Origin: Streptomyces sp. V4I2
Lineage (GTDB): Bacteria > Actinomycetota > Actinomycetes > Streptomycetales > Streptomycetaceae
DNA: 64,000 bases
Assembly (NCBI RefSeq): GCF_030817655.1
Contig: NZ_JAUSZM010000003.1
Span: forward strand, 3,224,001 to 3,288,000
Reading direction: 5' to 3'
In this document: positions 52,110-60,762 of the stretch, piece by piece
Layout of the letters: each line of letters starts with the position of its first letter
Position numbering within the stretch: position 1 is the stretch's first letter
Position numbers and translations under genes: made by a program
The notes under the pieces: generated by a model
What the model saw: only the letters and a program-made list of their open reading frames with translations
What the model was told of the DNA's origin: nothing
Database searches by the model: none

Positions 52110-52435
52110 GTTGATCGGACATGGTCAAGACTTCAAGGAAAATGAGACTCACTTCGATCTCGAAGTCGACCAAGGGAAAGAGGGAGGGTGAACACACGGA
52201 TAACTCGACCTGTACGCCGGTGATCTCGGCGCCCGGGTGCCCCCACATGACGAGCCGGGATCCCTTGATGGCCCAGGAGTTGTCACAAAGTTGGGCAACA
52301 GCACCGTCGTCGAGCGGCTCGTTGTGATTGCTGTTGCGATCTCGTCGCCTGGAACCCTTGACGCTGAACGCGCCTGCGCGTTGGCTTTCACCACCTGGCC
52401 GCCAGGCTGCTCTCTAGCCCCGGAAGGCACCTGTA
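52110..52435. promoter_or_regulatory. Divergent intergenic region with small palindrome
   Basis: 326 bases between the LamG gene and the sugar-binding gene. A 7-base palindrome (acttcga-tc-tcgaagt, 52151-52166) and a lower-GC stretch around 52120-52200 mark the likely promoter area. GGAAGG at 52420-52425 is the ribosome site for the + strand gene. Nothing else is recognised. Confidence 0.45.
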
Positions 52436-53572
52436 GTGAACGCTGCACCCATCCTCCACTCCACCGCGCGTCGTTTTCCCCTGGTCGTGGCCATCTCCAC
52501 GTCGACCCTGTTGCTCACCTCGTGCGGCGCCATCGAGGGCATCGCCGGGAGCGACAGCTCTGTGAGCCCGAGCAAAGGCGACGACATCACGGTGGGGCTT
52601 CTCCTGCCCGACAAGGAGACGAGACGCTTCGAGAAGTTCGACTACCCCCTGATCAAGGAACGGGTTGCCTCCCTCACCAAGAAGAAGGGCACGGTCCGTT
52701 ACGCCAACGCCGGTGCCAGCGCGGCCAAGCAGAGCCGGCAGTTCGGCGAGATGATCGACGCCGAGGTGGACGTGATCCTGGTCGACGCGGTCGACGCCAA
52801 GGCCATCTCGTCCGACGTCCAGAAGGCCAAGGACGCGGGCATCCCCGTCATCGCCTACGACCGGCTCGCTCAGGGGCCGATCGACGCGTACGTCTCGCAC
52901 GACAACGAGCTCGTCGGCCAGGTGCAGGGCCGCGCCATCGTCGGGGCACTCGGCGACGCGTCCAAGACCAGCAAGATCGTCATGGTGAACGGCTCGCCCG
53001 CCGACCCGAACACAGAGCTGTTCAAGACAGGCGCACACAGCGAGTTGGACGGCAACGTCATCATCGCCAAGGAGTACTACACGAGGGAATGGCTGCCGTC
53101 GGTCGCCAAGACGAACATGGCGAAGGCGATCCAGGCCGTCGGGCTCGACAACATAGCCGCCGTCTACTCGGCGAACGACGGGATGGCAGGCGCCGTCATC
53201 GACGCGCTGAAGGAGGCGGGGGCGAGCAAGATCCCCCCGGTGACCGGGCAGGACGCCGATCTGGCCGCGCTGCAGCGGATCGTCTCCGGCGAGCAGTACA
53301 TGACCGTGTACAAGCCGTTCCTGCTGGAGGCGGACAACGCCGCGGAAATGGCCGTGGCCAAGGTCCAGGGCCGCTCGATCGAGTTCGACGCGCTGACCCC
53401 CGCCTCCGTCGACAGCCCGACGGAGAAGGGCATCCGGTCCAACCTGGTCCCGGTGGTCGCCGTCACGAAGGACAACATCAAGGAAACGGTGATCCAGGAC
53501 GGCGTCTACACCGTCAAGGAGATCTGCACGGCGGAGTATGCGGCGGACTGCGCGGAGATCGGGCTGAGTTGA
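52436..53572 (+). CDS. XylF/RbsB-like sugar ABC substrate-binding lipoprotein
   Basis: 378 residues from GTG 52436 (GGAAGG upstream). Lipobox LLTSC near residue 30. The periplasmic-binding type I fold begins ITVGLLLPDKETRRFEKFDYP, with VDVILVDAVDAKAISSDV, IPVIAYDRLAQ, IVMVNGSPADPN and VYSANDGMAGAVIDAL, closest to xylose-type XylF. No ATPase or permease follows. Instead the predicted end of a TnpB element overlaps the TGA stop, so the gene may be orphaned by that insertion. Confidence 0.87.
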   Translation: MNAAPILHSTARRFPLVVAISTSTLLLTSCGAIEGIAGSDSSVSPSKGDDITVGLLLPDKETRRFEKFDYPLIKERVASLTKKKGTVRYANAGASAAKQSRQFGEMIDAEVDVILVDAVDAKAISSDVQKAKDAGIPVIAYDRLAQGPIDAYVSHDNELVGQVQGRAIVGALGDASKTSKIVMVNGSPADPNTELFKTGAHSELDGNVIIAKEYYTREWLPSVAKTNMAKAIQAVGLDNIAAVYSANDGMAGAVIDALKEAGASKIPPVTGQDADLAALQRIVSGEQYMTVYKPFLLEADNAAEMAVAKVQGRSIEFDALTPASVDSPTEKGIRSNLVPVVAVTKDNIKETVIQDGVYTVKEICTAEYAADCAEIGLS

Positions 53573-53625
53573 CTTGCAGGGGCTGAAACCCGAGGATTCT
53601 GGCCTTCTCGATCGTTGCTGTGCCG

Positions 53626-54849
53626 CTACGCGGCACGGGGTTCGGTCGGGAATCCGTGGCTTCCTGTTTCTTCGCGCTGCGCCGGGAATGCTCCTGGTCT
53701 TACCGGCGCTCCGCAGGCCGATACCGCCAGTCCGGCGGCCGTCTTCACGTTGATCGCGGCATTGTGGTCACGGTCGTGGACGGTGCCGCAGGCGGCACAC
53801 GTCCACTCCCGGACATCGAGGGGCTTGGGTCCGTCCTTGACGCCGCAGGTGGAGCAGGTCTGGGAGGTCGGCTCGAACCGGCCGATCTTCACCAGGGTGC
53901 GTCCGTACCGCTCCGCCTTGTACTGGAGCATGCTGACGAACGAGGACCATCCGGCGTCGTGCACGGACTTGGCCAGCCTGGTGCGGGCCGGTCCTGCCAC
54001 CGACAGGTCCTCCACGGCGATCCCTTGGTTCTCGGAGATCAGCCTGGTGGAGAGCTGGTGGTGGAACTCGCGGCGGGCGTCGGTGACCTTGGCGTGGGCG
54101 CGGGCGACCTCGAGACGGGCCTTTTCGCGGTTCTTGGATCCTTTCTGTGTGCGGGACAGCTCCCGCTGGGCCTTCTTCAGCTTCTTCTCCGCGCGCCGCA
54201 GGAACCGCGGGGAGTCGATCTTCGTGCCGTCGGACAGTACCGCGAAGTGGGTCAGGCCGAGATCGATGCCGATGGTGCGGTCGGTGGCGGGCATCCGGGT
54301 CGCGTCGGCGGCGGGGTCGGTGTCGATGACGAAGGAGGCGAAGTACCGCCCGGCCGCGTCCTTGATGACGGTGACCGAGGTGGGGATGGTGGGCAGGGTG
54401 CGGGACCACGTCACCTTCACCGCGCCGATCTTCGGCAGGTTCAGCCGGCCACTGTCGGTGATGTTCCAGCGGGCGTTGGCGGTGAACCGGATCGACTGCC
54501 GGGCATCCTTGCGGGACTCGAAGCGGGGCGGACCGGTCTTCGGCCCCTTGCGGGTGCCCTTGAGGGAGGCGAAGAAGTTGCGGTACGCGGTCTCGGCGTC
54601 CCGCAGGGACTGCTGGAGGACGACGGCGGAGACCTCGCCCAGCCAGGACCGTTCCGCTGTCCGCTTGGCCTGGGTGATCAGGCGCGTGGACAGCTCCCCG
54701 GCCTTGGGGAACGGCTGCTCGGCCTTGCGGGCGTCTTCACGGGCACGCACCGCGTCGTTGAACACGACGCGGGCGCACCCGAACGCCCTCGACAGCGCGA
54801 TGCGCTGGCCGGTGTCCGGGTACAACCTGAAGGCGTACCTGAGCTGCAT
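53626..54849 (-). CDS. tnpB: RNA-guided nuclease TnpB (IS200/IS605 OrfB)
   Basis: 407 residues from ATG 54849 (MQLRYAFRLYP); an upstream ATG at 54867 adds six residues. The RuvC-like core is intact: IGIDLGLTHFA (first Asp), IAVEDLSV (Glu) and CGTVHDRDHNAAINV (last Asp), with zinc-finger Cys pairs CSTCGVKDG and CAACGT. All active-site residues are present, so it is likely active. It guides cleavage by the element's own RNA rather than acting as the transposase. Confidence 0.93.
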   Translation of the reverse strand: MQLRYAFRLYPDTGQRIALSRAFGCARVVFNDAVRAREDARKAEQPFPKAGELSTRLITQAKRTAERSWLGEVSAVVLQQSLRDAETAYRNFFASLKGTRKGPKTGPPRFESRKDARQSIRFTANARWNITDSGRLNLPKIGAVKVTWSRTLPTIPTSVTVIKDAAGRYFASFVIDTDPAADATRMPATDRTIGIDLGLTHFAVLSDGTKIDSPRFLRRAEKKLKKAQRELSRTQKGSKNREKARLEVARAHAKVTDARREFHHQLSTRLISENQGIAVEDLSVAGPARTRLAKSVHDAGWSSFVSMLQYKAERYGRTLVKIGRFEPTSQTCSTCGVKDGPKPLDVREWTCAACGTVHDRDHNAAINVKTAAGLAVSACGAPVRPGAFPAQREETGSHGFPTEPRAA

Positions 54850-54988
54850 GACGATCACACTGGACATGTCGCAGGCACACCGTCACGACGGAACATTCGT
54901 GCGAACCCTCACCGCTCCCGCAGCCCAGTCCGGCTCCGCCGGAAGGACACCGCGACGCTCCGCGTCGCAACCATCAGATTCGCTTCAC

Positions 54989-55008
54989 CCCCGGCGTGAA
55001 CGCCGGGG
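54989..55008. repeat. Subterminal hairpin, left end of TnpB element
   Basis: ccccggcg (54989-54996) pairs with cgccgggg (55001-55008) around a TGAA loop. Such imperfect hairpins near the ends are recognition structures for IS605-type single-strand transposition. It fits the proposed left boundary. Confidence 0.65.
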
Positions 55009-55084
55009 CACTGCGAATGAATCCCGGTAGCGAGAACAGGTGCGCGGGCGAGGCACTCCGCCGGGGCCGCGTCGGCGACGTCCT

Positions 55085-55114
55085 CGAGCGGGGCCGTGCG
55101 GCCGGCCCCGCTCG
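55085..55114. terminator. Inverted repeat between TnpB element and esterase
   Basis: cgagcggggcc (55085-55095) pairs with ggccccgctcg (55104-55114), an 11-base stem downstream of the minus-strand esterase gene. It is the likely terminator of that gene. The rest of 55115-55194 shows nothing recognisable. Confidence 0.6.
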
Positions 55115-55194
55115 ACGACCTCTGGAGGCGGCAGCCCGAGCTCCGGCGCGCTGCCCCGGCGGCTGTTTCGGGCCCCGGAACAGGGATGGCGGTC

Positions 55195-56097
55195 TCAGGT
55201 GCCGAGTGCGGTGCGCAGGGTGGCGGCCATCAGCTCTATGGCCTCCTTCCCTGCCGGTACCGGGCCGGTGTGCGTGAAGTAGTGGTCGACGCCCTCGAAG
55301 ACGCGGTGGGTGACCGGGACGCCCGCGGCGTCCAGGGCCTTGGCGTAGGCGTCGCCCTCGTCGCGCAGGCGGTCGTTCTCCGCGGTGATGACCAGGGCGG
55401 GCGGCAGTCCGGCGAGGTCGTCGGCCAGCCCGGGCGAGACGAGGGGATGGGCGCGGTCGGCGGAGTCCGGGACGTAGGCGGCGGTGAAGACCCGCATGAG
55501 GTGCGGGGTGAGCAGCGGCTTGGCGATCGGGGAATGCTTGGTGGCGGGGTCGGCGACCTGGTCGAGCGGAGCGGAGTCGATGATCTGGAGCCGGGGCGTG
55601 AAGGTGCCGCGGTCGCGGGCGGTGCGGCAGACCGCGGCGGTCAGGCCGGCCCCGGCGCTGTGTCCGCCCACGGCGAGTCGCGAGCCGTCCCAGCCGTTGG
55701 CGGGGCCGTTCTCGGCGACCCACGCGGTGACGTCGTACGCCTGGGTGACGGCGGTGGGGAACCGTCGCTGCGGGGCGACGGCGTAGTCCACGTTGATCAC
55801 GACGCAGCCTGCCGTGGCGGCTATGTAGCGGCAGATGTGGTCGTCCTGCTCGGGACGGGCGACGACGAATCCGCCGCCGTGGAAGTTGACGTACACGGGG
55901 GCGAGGGCGTCGGTGGAGTCGGTGGTGGCCGGCGGGCGATAGACGGTGCACGTCACCGGTCCGGCGCCGGTCTCCACCCGGAGGGATTCGGTGCGCTTCG
56001 GGATGTCGGTGAAGCGGAGGTCCTTGTGCACGCGGGACATCATGCCGCCGAGCAGCAGCTGGATACCTCTGGCCTGGATTCCGGGACTGAATGGCAT
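55195..56097 (-). CDS. Alpha/beta hydrolase (HSL-type esterase)
   Basis: 300 residues from ATG 56097 (a start at 56121 is also possible). Oxyanion hole motif VNFHGGGFVVA near residue 70, nucleophile GGHSAGAGL (GxSxG), catalytic Asp in ITAENDRLRDEG and His in VDHYFTH. This is the hormone-sensitive-lipase (bacterial HSL) family of carboxylesterases. No operon partner. The native substrate is unknown. Confidence 0.9.
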   Translation of the reverse strand: MPFSPGIQARGIQLLLGGMMSRVHKDLRFTDIPKRTESLRVETGAGPVTCTVYRPPATTDSTDALAPVYVNFHGGGFVVARPEQDDHICRYIAATAGCVVINVDYAVAPQRRFPTAVTQAYDVTAWVAENGPANGWDGSRLAVGGHSAGAGLTAAVCRTARDRGTFTPRLQIIDSAPLDQVADPATKHSPIAKPLLTPHLMRVFTAAYVPDSADRAHPLVSPGLADDLAGLPPALVITAENDRLRDEGDAYAKALDAAGVPVTHRVFEGVDHYFTHTGPVPAGKEAIELMAATLRTALGT

Positions 56098-56308
56098 GGT
56101 CTGGTCCGCCCATCGCTGCAACGCTGCAACATTGAACTAACAGGATTCCTGATAATGAACGGTCATCCCGTGTCGCGCAACGGGGGGCGGCGTACTACTT
56201 CCGAACGGGAGTCCTGGGTGACGGAGAGCATGCGGCGCGCACTCGGCCCGCCGACCGCCTGACCTTCGTCAGTACCACCGGGTTTCCAAAGTAACTAGCC
56301 TGGCCATC

Positions 56309-57976
56309 GTGAAAGGATCAGTCACGGCCATCGCACCGCCCGGCACTCCCCCCGCGGAGCAGCAACGGCCCCTCAGGCGCAGGCTGATCACCTCGCTGCT
56401 CGTCTGGCTCGCGCTCAACCTCACGGCGCTGGTGCTGTCCTCAGGTTTTCCGGAGGGGCTGAACCGGTGGTGGCAGATCCTGATCGGGGCCGTTGTCACC
56501 GGTGTCGCCGTCTGGCTGCACCGGTCGCGGCCCTTGGTCTCGTTCGTCCTCTGTCTGGCCCTGTGGTGGACCCTGGGCACGCTGGACAACGACCTGGGGT
56601 CGACTGTCGTCTCCCCGTACCTGCCCGCCGTCTTCATCATGAGCTTCATGGTGGGACGGCTGCCGGTGGCCACCCCGTTGGTCCTGCAGGCCCTCGGCGG
56701 CACCATCCTCGTCGGCTCGGGTCTCGCGGTCGCGGTCCAGCTGTCCTTGCCGATGTGGTTCGTCCTGCTGACCGTTCTGGTCTTCGCTTGTCTGCTGCCG
56801 TGGCTGACGGGCCGCTACTGGCAGCAACGGCACGAGTTGCAGCTCGCGGGCTGGGAACGTGCCCGCCAGATGGAGACGCAGCAGCGCATCCTGATCGATC
56901 AGGCCCGGCTGCGGGAGCGGGCGCGCATAGCCGAGGACATGCACGACTCGCTGGGGCACGAACTCAGCCTGATCGCCCTGCGCGCCGGCGCGCTTCAGGT
57001 GGCTCCCGGTGTGAGCGAGAGCTTCCGCAGCGGGGCCGGTGAACTGCGGGAGAGCACCGCGAGGGCGATGGAGCATCTGCGCGACATCATCGGCGTCCTG
57101 CGCGAGGACGACACGGAGACACCGCTGGATCCCTCGCAGTCCGGCATCGGCGCGCTGATCGACCGTACGCGGGCGTCCGGCGTGCCGGTGACGTTGGAGC
57201 ACGTGGGCGAGGCGGAGCAGCTGCCCGCCATGACGGACAAGGCGCTGTACCGGGTGGTGCAGGAGTCGCTGACCAACGCGATCAAACACGCCCCCGGTGC
57301 GTCCGTGACCGTATGTCTGGAGTACCGGCCGATCGAGGTCATGGTGAGGGTGCGCAACGGCCCGCCGACGGAGCCGCCCTCGGACGACCGACCGAGCGGG
57401 CGGCGTGGGCTGATCGGGCTTCAGGAGCGGGCCCGCCTGGCGGGCGGACGGCTGTACGCCGCCGCGCTGCCGGACGGCGGCTTCGAGGTGACGGCCCGGC
57501 TGCCTCGGGTGCCCGAGGCGCTCGAGGCGCTCAAGGCCGGCGAGGCTCCCGAGTGGCTGTCGCCGTCGGCCGGGTCGACGGAGGGCGGTCTCGCCGACGC
57601 GACCATGCACGTCCGCCGACGGTTCATCACCGCGGTCGCGCTGCCGCTCGGCCTGTTCGTCCTGCTCGTTGTGGGAATAATCGGCTACTACGCGTATCTG
57701 TCGGCGTCCACCACGCTGGCTCCCAAGGACTTCGACAGGCTCCGGGTCGGGCAGGGCAAGGCCGAGGTCAACCGCGTGCTTCCCGAGAACGACATGAACG
57801 ACCCGCCGTCCGAGGAACTGCCCGTCCCGGCCGCGGCATCCTGCCACTACTACCGTTCCAGTGGGGCGCTCTTCGTCCAGGTCGACGTCTACCGGCTCTG
57901 CTTCGCCGACGGGCGCCTGGTGGCCAAGGACGTCATCACCGCCGAGTCCCGGGCCCCTGTCGACCACGACGCCTGA
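56309..57976 (+). CDS. Sensor histidine kinase (HisKA_3) with extra C-terminal membrane domain
   Basis: 555 residues. Five or six TM helices in the first 170 residues, then the HisKA_3 H-box MHDSLGHELSLIA near residue 212, the N-box ESLTNAIKHAPGA near residue 325, and GRRGLIGLQERARLAGG. Unusually, after the ATPase domain there is a further TM helix (residues about 440-462, LPLGLFVLLVVGIIGYYAYL) and an extracytoplasmic domain of about 93 residues with two Cys (CHYYRSSG, LCFADG). It is upstream of a LuxR-type response regulator and faces an ABC exporter. Confidence 0.9.
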   Translation: MKGSVTAIAPPGTPPAEQQRPLRRRLITSLLVWLALNLTALVLSSGFPEGLNRWWQILIGAVVTGVAVWLHRSRPLVSFVLCLALWWTLGTLDNDLGSTVVSPYLPAVFIMSFMVGRLPVATPLVLQALGGTILVGSGLAVAVQLSLPMWFVLLTVLVFACLLPWLTGRYWQQRHELQLAGWERARQMETQQRILIDQARLRERARIAEDMHDSLGHELSLIALRAGALQVAPGVSESFRSGAGELRESTARAMEHLRDIIGVLREDDTETPLDPSQSGIGALIDRTRASGVPVTLEHVGEAEQLPAMTDKALYRVVQESLTNAIKHAPGASVTVCLEYRPIEVMVRVRNGPPTEPPSDDRPSGRRGLIGLQERARLAGGRLYAAALPDGGFEVTARLPRVPEALEALKAGEAPEWLSPSAGSTEGGLADATMHVRRRFITAVALPLGLFVLLVVGIIGYYAYLSASTTLAPKDFDRLRVGQGKAEVNRVLPENDMNDPPSEELPVPAAASCHYYRSSGALFVQVDVYRLCFADGRLVAKDVITAESRAPVDHDA

Positions 57977-58025
57977 CCGCCTCCGCCTCCTCCACCACCA
58001 CCATGCCGCTGAACAGGAGACGACC

Positions 58026-58706
58026 ATCACTCCCATCACCCTTGTCCTGGCCGACGACGAAGCGATGATCCGCGCGGGGGTGAAGGCCATCCTGGCAACG
58101 GATCCCGAGATCGACGTCGTCGCCGAAGCAGCCAACGGACGCGAAGCGATCGCTCTGACGCTGGAGCACCGGCCCGACGTGGTGCTCATGGACATCCGTA
58201 TGCCCGTCATGGACGGACTCGCCGCCACGGCCGAGATCAAGCGGCAGGTGCCGCAGACCTCGGTGCTGGTACTGACCACTTTCTCCGAGGACGCGTATGT
58301 CGCCCGTGCGCTGGGCGACGGAGCCAGCGGCTTCATGCTCAAGTCCGGCGACCCGCGGGAGCTGCTGACGGGTGTGCACGCCGCGGCTGCCGGTGCCTCC
58401 TATCTGTCGGCGAAGGTCGCCGAACGGGTCATTTCCGAACTCAACCGCAGCTCCGGAGGACAGGCCGAGGCGCGCAGCGCCCTCGCGCAGAAACGGGTGA
58501 GCGCGCTGACCGAGCGGGAGCAGGAGGTGCTGGCGCTGGTGGGCAGCGGCCTGTCCAACGCCGACATCGGCAGGCGGCTCCATGTGGTCGAGGGCACCGT
58601 CAAGAGTTACGTCAGCGCCATCTTCACCGCGTTGGGCGTGCGCAACCGGGTGCAGGCCGCGATCATCGCGTACGAGGCGGGGCTCGTGGCGGACCGGGAC
58701 AAGTGA
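58026..58706 (+). CDS. NarL/LuxR-type response regulator, apparent AUC start
   Basis: 226 residues. The receiver opens ITPITLVLADDEAMIRAG with the phosphoacceptor in VVLMDIRMPVMDG. The C-terminal HTH is LTEREQEVLALVGSGLSNADIG, with VEGTVKSYVSAIFTALGV. No ATG, GTG, TTG or CTG lies at the expected start. AGGAG at about 58015-58019 is correctly spaced from ATC at 58026, which matches the start position of homologs. The first in-frame ATG would delete the acidic pocket. It pairs with the kinase 49 bases upstream. Confidence 0.85.
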   Translation: MTPITLVLADDEAMIRAGVKAILATDPEIDVVAEAANGREAIALTLEHRPDVVLMDIRMPVMDGLAATAEIKRQVPQTSVLVLTTFSEDAYVARALGDGASGFMLKSGDPRELLTGVHAAAAGASYLSAKVAERVISELNRSSGGQAEARSALAQKRVSALTEREQEVLALVGSGLSNADIGRRLHVVEGTVKSYVSAIFTALGVRNRVQAAIIAYEAGLVADRDK

Positions 58707-58774
58707 CACGGTCGGCACGTCGCGCGGGTGCACGAGCCGGGGCCACGTCCGGCTCGGGTACCCGTTCCGTCAGG

Positions 58775-58854
58775 GGTACGACATCGAAAACCCGGGCTAC
58801 GACAGCGAAGACCGGGGCACGACAGCGAAGACCCGGGGCACGACGACGAAAACC
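58775..58854 (+). repeat. Four tandem copies of a ~20-bp unit
   Basis: Units of about 20 bases (roughly ggggcacgacagcgaagacc) occur at 58775-58793, 58794-58813, 58814-58834 and 58835-58854 with point differences. They sit in the 239-base gap after the response regulator. No gene is supported here. Confidence 0.75.
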
Positions 58855-58899
58855 GGGGCGTCGCCCACCGAGCGGGGGTTCCCGGTGGAGCGACGCCCC
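58855..58899. terminator. Strong bidirectional hairpin terminator
   Basis: ggggcgtcgc (58855-58864) pairs with gcgacgcccc (58890-58899), with an inner ccaccg/cggtgg pair. It lies between the converging response regulator and ABC permease genes and likely terminates both. Confidence 0.8.
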
Positions 58900-58945
58900 G
58901 TGCGCCCGGTCAGATTCCGGAGCGCGCTTCAGGGGTGGCGCGAGG

Positions 58946-59743
58946 TCAGGCGTCGCGCTTGCGGAGGGCGTAGAAGCCCACCGCCAGGGTCCCGAGGGCC
59001 CACAGGACGAGGAGCAGGAGCCCCATGCCGGGTCCGTACGGTGTGGTGTCCGCGTTCATGAAGACGGTGCCGGCCGAGTTGGGCATCCGCTCCGCCAGCG
59101 CCACCAGCGGGTCGATGTCGGAGGCCTGGAGGACCACCGGCAGGACCGTGAGCCCGACGAAGACGATGGTGAGCGTGCCGGCGGCGCTGCGCACGGCGAC
59201 GGCCACGGCCACGGTGAGGACGGCGACGAGCGCGAGGTAGACCCCGATCCGCAGGGCACTGCCCAGGGCTTCACCGCCGGCCGTCCCCGCCTTGTCGCCC
59301 AGCGACAGCGAGGAGACCCCGACCCCGATCAGGCCGAACACGACTCCGGCGAGGAGGCTCACCGCGGCGGCCACTGCGGTCTTGGCCGCCAGCAGCCGGC
59401 CCCGCATGGGCACGGACTGCAGCGTCGTGCGGATGCTGCCGGAGGCGTACTCGGCTGTGATCATCAGCATCGCCAGGGCGATCAGGGCGAACTGGGCGAC
59501 GTACACGGTGGCCACGGCGACGTCGCCGACCGGCACCGTGGTGCCCTCCTTCTTGTTGTTGGCCATGGTCGCACCGATGATCGGGGTGGTGAGCAGCATC
59601 AGCCCCGCACCGCCCAGCAGGCACCACCAGGTGGACCTGACCGACCAGAGTTTGATCCATTCCGATGCCACGGCGCCGGGCAGTCCGCCGCCGGAGGCAC
59701 GCACCGGCTGACCGGCAGTCGTCACGGGCATTGATGTCGTCAT
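58946..59743 (-). CDS. ABC-2-type transporter permease
   Basis: 265 residues, about six TM helices. The start LPGAVASEWIKLWSVRSTWW is typical of ABC-2 permeases that sit with the ATPase of the CcmA/DrrA type, and AEYASGSIRTTLQSVPMRGRLL is the conserved cytoplasmic loop. It follows its ATPase gene by 77 bases. It likely exports an antimicrobial or lipid and is probably controlled by the adjacent two-component system. Confidence 0.9.
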   Translation of the reverse strand: MTTSMPVTTAGQPVRASGGGLPGAVASEWIKLWSVRSTWWCLLGGAGLMLLTTPIIGATMANNKKEGTTVPVGDVAVATVYVAQFALIALAMLMITAEYASGSIRTTLQSVPMRGRLLAAKTAVAAAVSLLAGVVFGLIGVGVSSLSLGDKAGTAGGEALGSALRIGVYLALVAVLTVAVAVAVRSAAGTLTIVFVGLTVLPVVLQASDIDPLVALAERMPNSAGTVFMNADTTPYGPGMGLLLLVLWALGTLAVGFYALRKRDA

Positions 59744-59820
59744 GACTGGAATCCTTGTGCTCTCTCAACAGGGCGACACGGTCGCGTGGAGTTCCGGGAG
59801 GGTGGGCGAGCCGCTGGACG

Positions 59821-60762
59821 TCACGCTCCCGCGCCCGGGTGCTGGTGGCCGGACGCGGCCCCGAACTCGACGCTGTCCGCGGTCAGTTCCATGTACGCCT
59901 GCTCAAGGGACGCCTCGACGCTGCGCACTTCGTGCAGCCTGATCCCCAGCTCGTAGGCCACGTCCGACACCCGGTCGACGGTGAGCCCCGTGATGTACAG
60001 CTCGTTGTGGCTCTCCCAGCGGACGGGCACCGACCATTCATGCAGCCGGGCCACCAGCTTCTTGAGCCCCTCCTGGTCGGCGCCGCGCACCCGCACCGCG
60101 TTGAGCGAGCTGCTGTCGATGAGCTCCTTGACGGACGTCTCGGTGATCAGCCGCCCCTTGCCGATGATCACCAGATGATCGGCGGTCAGCTGCATCTCGC
60201 TCATCAGGTGGCTGGAGACGAAGACGGTGCGTCCCTCGGCGGCGAGTCCGCGCATCAAGCCGCGGATCCAGCGCACGCCGTCGGGGTCGAGGCCGTTGAC
60301 CGGCTCGTCGAACATGACGACACCGGGGTTGCCCAGCAGGGCACCCGCGATGCCCAGACGCTGCCCCATGCCGAGCGAGTACGAGCCGGCGCGGCGGTTG
60401 GCCACCGATGTCAGACCCACGGTCTCGAGGACCTCGTCGACCCGCTGGACGGGGATGCCGTTGGTACGGGCGAGCGCCCGCAGATGTGCGCGTGCGCTGC
60501 GGCCGGGATGCACGGCTTTGGCGTCCAGCAGTGCGCCGATCTCGCGCAGCGGGTACGCCAGTTCGGCGTAGGGGCGGCCACCGACGAGTGCCTGGCCGGA
60601 TGTGGGGTGGTCCAGGCCCATGATCATCCGCATGGTGGTGGACTTGCCCGCACCGTTGGGGCCCAGGAAACCGGTGACGCGACCCGCCGCGATGGTGAGG
60701 GACAAGTTGTCCACGGCGGCCTGACCGCCATACCTCTTTGTCAGACCCTGCAGGGTGATCAT
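59821..60762 (-). CDS. ABC transporter ATP-binding protein (DrrA/CcmA type)
   Basis: 313 residues. Walker A GPNGAGKST near residue 35, signature YSLGMGQRLGIAG, Walker B NPGVVMFDEPVNGLDP and switch His in VFVSSHLMSE. A C-terminal domain of about 90 residues follows, typical of drug-resistance exporters. It is first in the exporter operon and divergent from the NTF2 gene. Confidence 0.93.
   Translation of the reverse strand: MITLQGLTKRYGGQAAVDNLSLTIAAGRVTGFLGPNGAGKSTTMRMIMGLDHPTSGQALVGGRPYAELAYPLREIGALLDAKAVHPGRSARAHLRALARTNGIPVQRVDEVLETVGLTSVANRRAGSYSLGMGQRLGIAGALLGNPGVVMFDEPVNGLDPDGVRWIRGLMRGLAAEGRTVFVSSHLMSEMQLTADHLVIIGKGRLITETSVKELIDSSSLNAVRVRGADQEGLKKLVARLHEWSVPVRWESHNELYITGLTVDRVSDVAYELGIRLHEVRSVEASLEQAYMELTADSVEFGAASGHQHPGAGA

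Larger units (their letters stand above)
53569..55010 (-). mobile_element. IS605/IS1341-type TnpB-only element (ends approximate)
   Basis: The element contains tnpB without tnpA. The right end, read on the minus strand, shows TCGGGTTTCAGCCCCTGCAAGTCAA ending near 53569, the GTCAA-type end seen in IS605 elements (split here: tcgggtttcagcccctg, then caagtcaa). The left end has a subterminal hairpin (54989-55008) and a second hairpin around 54951-54967. The right-end stretch 53573-53650 includes a gccgcgtagcggc hairpin, likely part of the guide RNA. Exact cleavage positions cannot be fixed without a site-free relative. Confidence 0.7.

Noticed and set aside
53569..55010. CRISPR-Cas12-like system around the RuvC nuclease
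   Set aside because: There are no spacer-repeat arrays nearby; size and ends fit an IS605 TnpB element.
54974..56113. Alternative Arg/Pro-rich minus-strand frame over the esterase
   Set aside because: It lacks motifs, while the esterase frame has HGGG, GxSxG and the catalytic Asp/His.
58775..58854. CRISPR array
   Set aside because: Units are directly adjacent with no spacers, so it is a simple tandem repeat.
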